A stretch of DNA of 9,368 nt from Gemmatimonadota bacterium (GTDB lineage Bacteria; Gemmatimonadota; Gemmatimonadetes; Longimicrobiales; Longimicrobiaceae). Below the pieces are notes generated by a model, which saw only the letters and a list, made by a program, of their open reading frames with translations, had not been told where the DNA came from and did no database searches. Numbering within the stretch: the stretch's first letter is position 1; each line of letters opens with the position of its first letter. Below, piece after piece: positions 1 through 8,500 of the stretch. The DNA is taken from NCBI GenBank assembly GCA_019348475.1, contig JAHWJJ010000149.1:1-9368 (forward strand), given 5' to 3'. Position numbers and translations under genes: made by a program.

Positions 1-1021
1 CCTCCGGCACGCCGGCGGCGTAGAGGGCGCGGGCCAGGTCCGCCCCCAGCGCCTCGCCGGCCAGGTTCAGCCGGCGCAGCGTGCCGGGAAGCGCCCCCAG
101 CCGCAGCAGCTCCGCCGCCGCCGCGGGGACCATGGACGCCTGCACCGCGCCGGCCATGGCGCCCGGCTCCGCCAGCGAAAGCGCGTTGTCCACCAGCACC
201 AGCGCGGCGCCGCACGACAGGGCGAAGTGGATCTCCGCCACGCTCACGTCGAACGACACGGAGGTGGAGCCCACGATCCGCTCGCCCGGCGCGACGGGAA
301 AGCGCCCGTGCATCCAGCGCAGGAATGAGGCGACGCTCCCGTGCCGGATCATCACCCCCTTGGGGCGGCCGGTGGACCCGGAGGTGTAGATGACGTGCGC
401 CAGGTTCTCAGGGCCGATCTCCACCCGCGGCGCGCCTTCGGGGCGCGAGGCGATCTCCGCCGCGTCCGCGTCCACCCGCACCACCCGCACCCCGGGGGGA
501 ACGCCGATGCGGTCCGCCAGCGCGGCCGTGGTCACCAGCGTGCGCGCGCCGGCATCGTTCAGCACCAGGTCGATGCGGCCGGAGGGATACGCCGGATCCA
601 GCGGCACGTATGCGGCGCCCGCCTTGACCGCCGCCAGCAGCGCGACGATCAGCTCCGGCGTGCGCTCCAGGCAGACGCCGACGCGGTCCTCCGTGCCGAT
701 CCCCTGCGCCCGCAGGTGGTTCGCGAGGCGGTTGGCCCGCGCGTGCAGCTCCGCGAAGGTGACGGACTCCGCGCCGTGGACGACGGCGGCGGCGTCCGGG
801 GTCCGCTCCGCCTGCGCGTGGAAGAGCGCCGCCGCGGTCTCCACCGGCGCCGCCCCCGGCGTCCGCGCCCACGAAAGCAGCGCCTCGCGCTCGGCCGGGG
901 CGAGCATCGGCAGTTCCGCCACCGGCGCGTCCGGCTCGGCCAGCGCGCCGCGCAGCAGGGCGGCGAAGTGCTCCGCCATCCGCTCCATCGTCCCCGCGTC
1001 CCACAGCTCCGCCGCGTACTC
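1..1021 (-). repeat. Copy 1 of duplicated A-domain segment
   Basis: This segment covers the end of a C domain (from EYAAELWDA) and the N-terminal part of the A domain in the downstream gene. It matches 6444..7467 in the same orientation at a nearly constant offset of 6443 bases, with one codon of length difference near the C-A linker. By direct count, 79 of 86 residues agree around the substrate pocket. The repeat continues past the window edge. Confidence 0.85.
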
Positions 1022-2197
1022 CAGCGAGCAGTGCAGCCCCTGCGCGCGCGGCTGCACCGCCAGCGTCAGCTCGAACTTGACCGCGCCGCCGGCCACGGCG
1101 GCGGGGGTGGCGGTCAGCCCGGGGATGCGGACCACGCGCGGCTCGCCCATCATCACGAAGAGCGCCTGGAACAGGGGCGTGCGCCCGCCCTCGCGCGGGG
1201 CGTCCACCGCCTCCACGATGCGCTCCAGCGGCACCTCCTGGTGGGCGAAGGCGTCCAGCACGGCGGATCGAACCCGGCGCAGCAGCGCGCGAAAGCCGGG
1301 AGCGCCCGCCAGGCCCGCCCGCACGGGGAGGGTGTTGACGAAGAACCCCACCACGTTCTCGGTCTCCACCCGCGTGCGCCCGGCCACCGGCGCCCCCACC
1401 ACCACCTCGTCCTGCCCGGTGTAGCGCGCCAGCAGGAGCTGAAAGGCGGCCAGCAGCACCATGAACGGGGTGGCGCCCTCGCGGCGCGCCAGCGCCCGCA
1501 CCCCCTCGGCCACTTCGGCGGCGAGGACGAAGGGCGCCGTCCCGCGGGTGGTGGGCGCGGCCGTGCGCGGACGGTCGGTGGGCAGATCCAGCACGGTGGG
1601 GGCGCCGGCCAGCGTGTCCGTCCAGAACGCCAGCTGCCGGTCCAGTTCGCCGCCCTCCAGCCATTCGCGCTGCCACGCCGCGAAGTCCGCGTACTGCAGC
1701 GGCAGCGCCGGCAGCTCCGGCTCCTCGCCTGCCGCATACGCGGCGGCGGCGTGCGCCAGCTCGCGGAACACCACGTCCAGGCTCCACCCGTCGCAGACGG
1801 CGTGGTGCGCGCCCATCACCAGCAGGTGGTCGTCCGGGGCCAGCCGCAGCAGCCGGGCGCGGAACAGGGGCCCGCGCTCCAGGTGGAACGGGGTGCGCGC
1901 CTCGTCCGCCGCCCGCGCCATCGCCTCCCCCTCCGCGTCCGCCGAACCCGAGAGGTCGTCGACGGCAAGGACGAAGGGAGCGGCGGGGTCGATGACCTGC
2001 ACCGGCTGGTCGCCGCGCACCTCGATGCGGGTGCGCAGCGCCTCGTGCCGTCCCACCACCAACCCCAGCGCGCGCTCCAGCGCCCGCGCCTCCAGCGCGC
2101 CGCGCAGCCGCAGGGTGTAGGGGACGTTGTACGAGGTGGACGCGGGGTCCAGCTGCTGGATGAACCACAGCCGCTGCTGCGCGAACGAGAGCGGCAG
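1..2197 (-). other. NRPS module C-(A), cut by the window edge
   Basis: This is the second module of the downstream protein. The C domain has SFAQQRLWF, HHAVCDG and IGFFVNTLPVR-like motifs (here VGFFVNTLPVR). The A domain is visible from its VTFAEL (A1) core to just after the LAGEAL segment. The readable pocket residues are Asp1727, Val1728, Ala1731, Ser1765, Asn1788 and Ala1790 (DVASNA). These equal the first six of the second A domain in the upstream gene, so the same substrate is expected. The last three variable positions and the T domain lie beyond the window. Confidence 0.88.
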
Positions 2198-5100
2198 CGC
2201 GCGCCCGCGCTCCACCGCCTGCATCCGCGGCGTGGCGGCGAGCGGCTGCCCACGCGCCGCGTCGATCCGCGCCGCAAAAGCGGTCAAGGTGGCCGACTCG
2301 AAGAGCGCCCGCAGGGGCACCTCCACTCCGAAGGCGGCGCGGACGCGGGCCACCATGCGAATGCCCAGCAGCGAGTGCCCCCCGCGCTCGAAGAAGCCGT
2401 CCTCGGCGCCCACGCGCTCGGTCTTCAGCAGCTCGCCCCAGATCTCCGCCAGCACCTCCTCCGTGGGCGTGCGCGGCTCCACGTAGCCGTCCGCGTCGTC
2501 CCGCGCCTCGGGGACGGGAAGGGCGCGGCGGTCCACCTTCCCGTTACGGGTGAGGGGGATGGATTCCACCGCGACGAAGGCGGCGGGGACCATCGCCTCC
2601 GGCAGCCGCGCACGGAGCCAGGCGCGCAGCTCGGCCGGCGTGGCGTCGCCGGCGAAGTACGCCACCAGCCGCCGGTCGCCCGGCGCGTCCTCGCGGACGA
2701 CGACGGCGGCCTCGCGGACCCGCGGGTGCGCGTGGACGGCCGACGCCACCTCCCCCGGCTCCACGCGAAAGCCGCGGATCTTCACCTGGTCGTCGGCGCG
2801 CCCCAGGAACTCCACGGTGCCGTCCGCCAGCCAGCGCACGCGGTCCCCGGTGCGGTAGAGGCGGTCGCGCTCGGCGAAGGGGCTGGGGACGAAGCGCTCC
2901 GCCGTCAGCCCCGGCCGGCGCAGGTAGCCGCGGGCCACCTGCGCGCCGCCCACGTACAGCTCGCCGGGAACGCCGACGGGGACGGGCCGCATGGACGGGT
3001 CCAGCACGTACACGCGCACGTTCGGCAGCGGCCGCCCCAGCGGAAGCGTGTCGCGCCCGGCGGATTCCTCCACCGGCAGCGTCAGCACCCCGACCGTCGT
3101 CTCCGTGGGCCCGTAGTGGTTCATCACCCGCAGCGCGGGGGCAAGGGCGCGGATCCCCTCCACCCACTCCGCCCGCGACGCCTCGCCGCCCAGCACCAGC
3201 AGGCGCTTCGGCAGGGCGGCGGCGGGATCGGCGCCCCCCATCAGCGCCGCCAGGTGGCTGGGGACGATCTTCAGGCAGTCGATGCCGTGCGACTGCACGT
3301 ACGCCGCGAACCCGTCCGGGTCCACCGCGCGCTCGGCGCCGACCACGTGCAGCACGCCCCCGGAGCAGAGCGCGGGAAAGATGACGGTGTTCCCCAGGTC
3401 GGCCGCGAACGTCGACACGGTCGCGAAGCTGCGGCAGGGCACCTCTTCCAGGTGGGCCAGGATGCCGCGGACGTAGTTGCAGATGCTGCGGTGCTCCACG
3501 ACCACGCCCTTGGGACGGCCGGTGGAGCCGGAGGTGTAGACGACGTACGCCGCCTGCTCCGGGGCCACGCCCGCGTCCACCGGCTCGGGGGATTCGTCCG
3601 CCAGCGCCGCGGCGTCCATCCACAGCGTCGCGGCGTGGTGCGGGGGGAGCGGCACGCCGGCGCGGGTGACGACGGCGCGCGCGCCGCTGTCCTCCAGCAG
3701 CCACGCCGCCCGCTCCGCCGGATCCTTTGGATCGACCGCCACGTACGCGGCGCCGGCCTTGAGCACCCCCAGCAGCGCGGCGACCGTTTCCGCGCCGCGC
3801 TCCAGGCAGACGGCCACGCGGTCCTCCGCGCCCACCCCCATCGCCCGCAGCCGCCGCGCGACCTGGTTGGCGCGCGCGTCCAGCCCGGCGTACGTCAGCG
3901 CGCCGTCCTCCCCGGCGACGGCGGGGGCGTGCGGCGTGGCGGCGGCCTGCGCCTCCACCATCCGGTGCAGCACCGCCGGTCCGGCGTACGCGCGCCCGGT
4001 GCGGTTCCACCCCTCAACCACCTGCGCGCGCTCCCCGTCCGCCAGCATCTCCAGCCCGGCGACGCGGCGGGAGGGATCGGCCGCGGCGCCCTCCAGCAGG
4101 GTGCGGAAGTGCTCCAGCATCCGCCGCACGGTCGCGGCGTCGAACAGGTCGGGGTTGTAGACCAGCGTGCAGCCGAGCCCCTCGGGCACCTCGATGCCGT
4201 AGAGCGCCAGGTCGTTCTTGCTGGCGCCGGTATGCAGGGGGATGGGTTCCGCGTGCAGGCCGCCCAGGTCGAACGCGCCCACCTCGAAGTTCTGCAGCGC
4301 GAACAGCGCCTGGAAGACGGGCGCGTGGCCCAGGGTGCGCTCCACCTTCAGCTCGTCCACCAGCTTCTCGAAGGGCAGGTCCTGGTGCTGCATGGCGCCC
4401 AGCGTCGCCTCGCGCACGCGGGCCAGCAGCTCGCGAAAGGTGGGGGCGCCGCCCAGCTCCGTGCGGACGGCCAGCGTGTTGACGAAGAAGCCGATCAGCG
4501 GCTCCACGTCCTCGCGGGTGCGCCCCGCCACGGGCGAGCCGACCACCACGTCGTCCTGCCCGGACCAGCGGGAGAGAAGGACGTCGAAGGCGGCCAGCAG
4601 CACCATGTACAGCGTGCAGCCTTCCGCGCCGGCCAGGGCCCGCAGCCGCTCCACCAGCTCCGCCGGCAGCACCGCCGCCTCGCGGGCGCCGCGGTGGCCG
4701 CGGCTCGCGGGGCGCGGGCGGTCGACGGGCAGCTCCAGCAGCGCGGGGGCGCCGGCCAGCCGCTCGCGCCAGTACGCCAGCTGCCCGTCCAGCGCGGCGC
4801 CGCCCAGGTGCCGCCGCTGCCACGCGGCGTAATCGGGATACTGGATCTTCAGCTCCGGCAGCGGAGACGGCGCGCCGCGCGAGAACGCCGCGTAGAGTGC
4901 GGAGACCTCGTGCAGCAGCACGCCCACGCTCCACCCGTCGCTGACGATGTGGTGCATGGAAAGGACGAGCACGTGCTCGTCGTCGGCCATGCGCACCAGG
5001 CGCGCGCGGAACAGCGGCCCCGCCGCCAGGGCGAAGGGGCGCCGCGCCTCTTCCAGCGCCAGCGCCTGCATGCGCGCCTCGCCGTCGTCCGCGCCGCACA

Positions 5101-5428
5101 GGTCCGTGGCCGGCACCGCCAGCTCCGCGTGCGGCGTCACCACCTGCACCGGCTCGCCGTCGCGCTCGGGAAACACGGTGCGCAGCGCCTCGTGTCGCCG
5201 CACCACCTCGTCCAGCGCGCGGCGCAGCGCCTCCACGTCCAGCGCGCCGCGCACCCGGTAGGCGCCCGCGAGCGTGAACGCGCCGCCGTCGGGATCCAGC
5301 GCGTGCAGAAACCACATCCGCTGCTGCTGCAGCGAAAGGGGAAAGGTGTCGCCGCGCTCGGCCCGGGCGCGCAGCGCCTGCTTCAGCAGGTCGCGCTTCT
5401 GCTCGGGGGTCATCGGAGCGGTGCTCAT
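1..5428 (-). CDS. Nonribosomal peptide synthetase, C-A-T-C-(A), 3' end outside window
   Basis: This is the next NRPS subunit, adding two or more residues to the chain received from the preceding protein. I translated all 1809 visible codons; there is no stop, so the gene continues past the left edge. The start is the ATG at 5428..5426 (MSTAPMTPEQKR), chosen because it overlaps the upstream TGA (TGATG) and has GGGGA six bases before it. Met6 is a possible alternative. The order is: linker 1-29; C 30-460 (SLQQQRMWF at 32, HHIVSDG at 159-165); A 490-970 (YTSGSTGRPKG at 631-641, NHYGPTE at 770-776, YRTGD at 858, NGKVDR with Lys964); T 985-1060 (GGHS, Ser1019); C 1080-1500 (SFAQQRLWF at 1081, HHAVCDG at 1208-1214); A from about 1530 (YTSGSTGRPKG at 1681-1691), cut after the A4 region. 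Catalytic motifs are intact. The first A domain has an odd substrate pocket (see its module entry). Every other long frame in this region is a shadow. Confidence 0.97.
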   Translation of the reverse strand, partial: MSTAPMTPEQKRDLLKQALRARAERGDTFPLSLQQQRMWFLHALDPDGGAFTLAGAYRVRGALDVEALRRALDEVVRRHEALRTVFPERDGEPVQVVTPHAELAVPATDLCGADDGEARMQALALEEARRPFALAAGPLFRARLVRMADDEHVLVLSMHHIVSDGWSVGVLLHEVSALYAAFSRGAPSPLPELKIQYPDYAAWQRRHLGGAALDGQLAYWRERLAGAPALLELPVDRPRPASRGHRGAREAAVLPAELVERLRALAGAEGCTLYMVLLAAFDVLLSRWSGQDDVVVGSPVAGRTREDVEPLIGFFVNTLAVRTELGGAPTFRELLARVREATLGAMQHQDLPFEKLVDELKVERTLGHAPVFQALFALQNFEVGAFDLGGLHAEPIPLHTGASKNDLALYGIEVPEGLGCTLVYNPDLFDAATVRRMLEHFRTLLEGAAADPSRRVAGLEMLADGERAQVVEGWNRTGRAYAGPAVLHRMVEAQAAATPHAPAVAGEDGALTYAGLDARANQVARRLRAMGVGAEDRVAVCLERGAETVAALLGVLKAGAAYVAVDPKDPAERAAWLLEDSGARAVVTRAGVPLPPHHAATLWMDAAALADESPEPVDAGVAPEQAAYVVYTSGSTGRPKGVVVEHRSICNYVRGILAHLEEVPCRSFATVSTFAADLGNTVIFPALCSGGVLHVVGAERAVDPDGFAAYVQSHGIDCLKIVPSHLAALMGGADPAAALPKRLLVLGGEASRAEWVEGIRALAPALRVMNHYGPTETTVGVLTLPVEESAGRDTLPLGRPLPNVRVYVLDPSMRPVPVGVPGELYVGGAQVARGYLRRPGLTAERFVPSPFAERDRLYRTGDRVRWLADGTVEFLGRADDQVKIRGFRVEPGEVASAVHAHPRVREAAVVVREDAPGDRRLVAYFAGDATPAELRAWLRARLPEAMVPAAFVAVESIPLTRNGKVDRRALPVPEARDDADGYVEPRTPTEEVLAEIWGELLKTERVGAEDGFFERGGHSLLGIRMVARVRAAFGVEVPLRALFESATLTAFAARIDAARGQPLAATPRMQAVERGRALPLSFAQQRLWFIQQLDPASTSYNVPYTLRLRGALEARALERALGLVVGRHEALRTRIEVRGDQPVQVIDPAAPFVLAVDDLSGSADAEGEAMARAADEARTPFHLERGPLFRARLLRLAPDDHLLVMGAHHAVCDGWSLDVVFRELAHAAAAYAAGEEPELPALPLQYADFAAWQREWLEGGELDRQLAFWTDTLAGAPTVLDLPTDRPRTAAPTTRGTAPFVLAAEVAEGVRALARREGATPFMVLLAAFQLLLARYTGQDEVVVGAPVAGRTRVETENVVGFFVNTLPVRAGLAGAPGFRALLRRVRSAVLDAFAHQEVPLERIVEAVDAPREGGRTPLFQALFVMMGEPRVVRIPGLTATPAAVAGGAVKFELTLAVQPRAQGLHCSLEYAAELWDAGTMERMAEHFAALLRGALAEPDAPVAELPMLAPAEREALLSWARTPGAAPVETAAALFHAQAERTPDAAAVVHGAESVTFAELHARANRLANHLRAQGIGTEDRVGVCLERTPELIVALLAAVKAGAAYVPLDPAYPSGRIDLVLNDAGARTLVTTAALADRIGVPPGVRVVRVDADAAEIASRPEGAPRVEIGPENLAHVIYTSGSTGRPKGVMIRHGSVASFLRWMHGRFPVAPGERIVGSTSVSFDVSVAEIHFALSCGAALVLVDNALSLAEPGAMAGAVQASMVPAAAAELLRLGALPGTLRRLNLAGEALGADLARALYAAGVPE
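2243..5341 (-). other. NRPS module C-A-T with atypical A-domain pocket
   Basis: This is a complete elongation module and the first of the downstream protein. The C domain has HHIVSDG and looks LCL-like. The A domain keeps its ATP-binding and catalytic motifs (YTSGSTGRPKG, NHYGPTETT, YRTGD, Lys964 in NGKVDR). However, its A4 region reads STFAADLGNT where typical domains have FDxSV. Aligned on the Phe, Ala675 takes the place of the Asp that holds the substrate alpha-amino group, and an Asp (677) sits two residues later. The remaining pocket residues by motif alignment are Ala676, Gly679, Lys720, Val745, Gly747, His771, Val779, Gly780 and Lys964. This could mean a monomer without a standard alpha-amino group, or a pocket with shifted geometry. 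I cannot assign a substrate. The T domain is normal (GGHSLL, Ser1019). Confidence 0.88.
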
Positions 5429-5565
5429 CAAAGATCCCCGTCCAGGGATAGGGTCGCCAGGAGCCGGTCCATCTCTTCTTCCGAAAGCTCGTCCACGCGG
5501 TCCACCAGCCGCTGCGCCGTCCCGCGGCCCAGGATGTCGATGCTCTCGGGCGCCGCCGCCGCCCC
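5342..5565 (-). other. Probable docking interface: C-terminal tail and N-terminal linker
   Basis: After its last T domain the upstream protein has about 45 residues with a short acidic, helix-like stretch (VDELSEEEMDRLLATL) before its end. The downstream protein starts with about 29 residues, including the charged stretch TPEQKRDLLKQALRARAER, before its first C-domain motif. Tails and heads of this kind often carry docking contacts between consecutive NRPS subunits. The acidic-to-basic pairing fits direct transfer from the first protein to the second. The assignment rests on position and charge only; I did not match it to a defined docking-domain class. Confidence 0.5.
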
Positions 5566-8500
5566 CGCCTGCACCACGGCCGCCATTCCGGCCACCGTGG
5601 GGCGCTCGAAGACGGCGCGCAGCGGCACGTCGACGCCGAACGCCTCGCGGATGCGCGCCACCACGCGCGTGGCCAGCAGCGAGTGCCCGCCGATGGCGAA
5701 GAAGTCGTCGTGCACGCCCACCCGGTCCCGCCGCAGCACCTCGGCGAAGATCGCCGCCAGGCGCGCCTCGTCGCCGGTGCGGGGGGGCGTGTGCTCCGCG
5801 GCCGCCTCCGCCTGGGGCCGCGGCAGCGCGGCGCGGTCCAGCTTGCCGCTGGGGGTCGGCGGAAAGGCGTCCATCACCATGACGGCGCCGGGCACCATCC
5901 ACTCCGGCAGCCGCGCCGACAGGTGCGCCTTCAGCTCCGCGGCCGTGGGATGGACGCCGGCCGACGGGGTGACGTAGGCCGTCAGCCGCACCGATCCGCC
6001 GTCTTCCTGCGTCGCCACCACCGCGGCGCCCCGCACCCGCGGGTGCTCGCGCAGCGCCGCCTCGATCTCCCCCGGCTCGATGCGGAAGCCGCGCACCTTC
6101 ACCTGGAAGTCGGCGCGCCCCAGGTACTCCAGCGTCCCCGACGGCATCCACCGCCCGCGGTCGCCGCTGCGGTACATCCGCGCGCCCGGCTCGCCGGCGA
6201 AAGGGTCGGGAAGAAAGCGCTCCGCGGTCCGGGCGGGCTGGCCCAGGTAGCCGCGCGCCAGCCCGCGCCCCGCCAGCCAGATCTCGCCCGGCGCGCCGAT
6301 GGGCGCGGGGCGCAGCCGCGCGTCCAGCACGTACGCGGCCCGGCCGCCCAGCGGGCGCCCCAGGGTGTTGCGCACCACGCCGCGGGCCACGTGGGCGTGG
6401 GTGGCGTAGGTGGTGTCCTCGGTCGGCCCGTAGAGGTCGTGCACCTCGGGGACGCCGGCGGCGTACAGGTCGCGCGCGAGGTCCGGGGCCAGGGCCTCGC
6501 CGGCCAGGTTCAGCCGGCGCAGCGTTCCCGGAAGGGCGCCCAGCCGCAGCAGCTCGGCCGCGGCGCCCGGCACCATGCTGGCCTGGACGGCGCCCGCCAT
6601 GGCGCCGGGTTCGGCGAGCGACAGGGCGTTCTCCACGAGCACCAGCGTGGCGCCGCACCCGAGCGCGAAGTGGATCTCCGCCACGCTCACGTCGAACGAG
6701 ACCGAGGTGGAGCCCACCACCCGCTCGCCCGGGGCCATGGGAAAGCGCCCGTGCATCCAGCGGAGGAACGACGCCACCGCGCCGTGGCGGATCATCACCC
6801 CCTTGGGCCGGCCGGTCGACCCCGAGGTGTAGATGACGTGCGCCAGGTTCTCCGCGTCCAGCGAAACCGCGGGCGCATCGGCGGATGCGGAGGCGATCGC
6901 GCGCGCGTCTTGGTCGACTTCGACCACGACCACACCGGTGGGGATCGACAGCCCCCGGGCCAGCTCCGCCGTCGTCACCAGCACCCGGGCGCCGGCGTCC
7001 TGCAGCACCTGGTCGATGCGGCCGGGGGGGTAGGCGGGGTCCAGCGGCACGTACGCCGCCCCCGCCTTCATGGCCGCCAGCAGCGCCACGATCAGCTCCG
7101 GCGTGCGCGCCAGGCACACGCCCACGCGGTCCTCCGTGCCGATCCCCAGCCCCCGCAGGTGGTTGGCGAGCCGGTTCGCCCGCGCGTGCAGCGCCGCGAA
7201 CGTCACCTGCTCCGCGCCGCCCACCACGGCGAGCGCGTCCGGCGTGCGCGCCGCCTGCGCCTGGAACACCGCCAGCGCCGTCTCGCCCGGCGGGTCGGCC
7301 GCGGGGGTGCGGCTCCACGCCAGCAGCGTCCGCCGCTCCGCCTCGCCCAGCATCGGCAGGTCCAGCACGGGGAGCTCCGGGCGGGCCAGGGCGCCCTGCA
7401 GCAGCGCGGCCAGGTGGCCCAGCATGCGATCCATGGTAGCCGCGTCCCACAGCTCCGCCGCGTACTCGATGGCGGCGTGCACGCCGTCCGCGCGATGGCG
7501 CACGTTCAGCAGCAGGTCCAGCTTGGCGTGCCCCTGGTCGCTCGGCAGCAGCTCGGTGCGCAGGCCGGGGAGCGCGGGGGCGCCCTCGTCGGCGTTCTGC
7601 ACCGTCAGCATCACCTGGAACACGGGGGCGCGGTTCAGGGCGCGGCCGGTCGCCAGCTCGGCCACCAGGCGCTCGAACGGCACGTCCTGGTGCGCGAAGG
7701 CGCCCAGCGCGGTCTCGCGCACCCGCGCCAGCAGCGCGCGGAAGGCGGGGTTGCCGGAAACGTCGGTCCGCAGCGCGACGGCGTTGACGAACATCCCGAT
7801 CATCCCCTCCGTCTCGCCGCGCGTCCGCCCGGCGACGGGCGTCCCCACCACCACGTCGTCCTGCCCGGCGTGCCGCGCCAGCAGCGCCTGCACGGCCGCC
7901 AGCAGCACCATGAACGGCGTGGCGCCCTCGGCCCGGGCCAGCGACTCGATCCGCGTCCACAGCTCCGCCGGCAGCCGGGTGCGCACGCGCTCGGCACGGC
8001 GCGGCATGGCGGCGGGGCGGGGGCGGTCCGTCGGCAGGTCCAGCACGGCGGGGGCGCCCGCCATCCGCTCGCGCCAGAAGGCGGCCTGCGCGTCCATGAC
8101 GCCCCCCTCCAGCCACGCGCGCTGCCACGCCGCGAAGTCGGCGTACTGCACCGGCAGCGGCGGCAGCTCCGCGGCCCGGCCGCGCGCGAAGGCGCCGTAC
8201 AGGGCGCCCAGCTCGCGGTACAGCACGTCCATGCTCCACCCGTCCATCACCGCGTGGTGAAAGGTGAGCAGCAGCACGTTCTCCTCCGCCGCCAGCCGCA
8301 GCAGGGCGAAGCGGTACAGCGGACCGGCGGAAAGGTCGAACGGGAGATGGAACTCCGCCTGCGCGCGCCGCCGGGCCTCCGCCTCGCGGGCGGCGGCGTC
8401 CAGCCCGGACAGGTCGTCGGCCGGGAGGTCGACGGCGCCGGCGGGGACGATGACCTGCTCGGGCCCCCCGTCGCCGGCGCGGAACACGGTCCGCAGCGCC

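Noticed and set aside
1..1021. A transposon or other mobile repeat as the cause of the long direct repeat
   Set aside because: The repeat follows NRPS domain boundaries and reading frame, with no terminal inverted repeats or transposase. Domain duplication explains it.
408..2168. A long minus-strand open frame of 586 codons
   Set aside because: It is out of frame with the NRPS motifs in the same DNA. It gives Ala/Gly/Arg-rich sequence without domains, while the register starting at 5428 gives C- and A-domain motifs throughout.
2544..5315. Two further minus-strand open frames (4014..5315 and 2544..4010)
   Set aside because: Both are in the same wrong register as the frame at 408..2168 and lack NRPS motifs. 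The correct frame runs through the whole stretch without a break.
5431..5565. A thioesterase or epimerase domain at the end of the upstream protein
   Set aside because: Only about 45 residues follow the last T domain, too few for either, and no GxSxG or epimerase motif is present.
341..5977. A 1878-codon open frame on the plus strand
   Set aside because: It is the antisense register of the downstream NRPS gene. Its translation is low-complexity, rich in Arg, Gly, His and Gln, and has no recognisable domain. It stays open only because the real gene avoids TTA, CTA and TCA codons.
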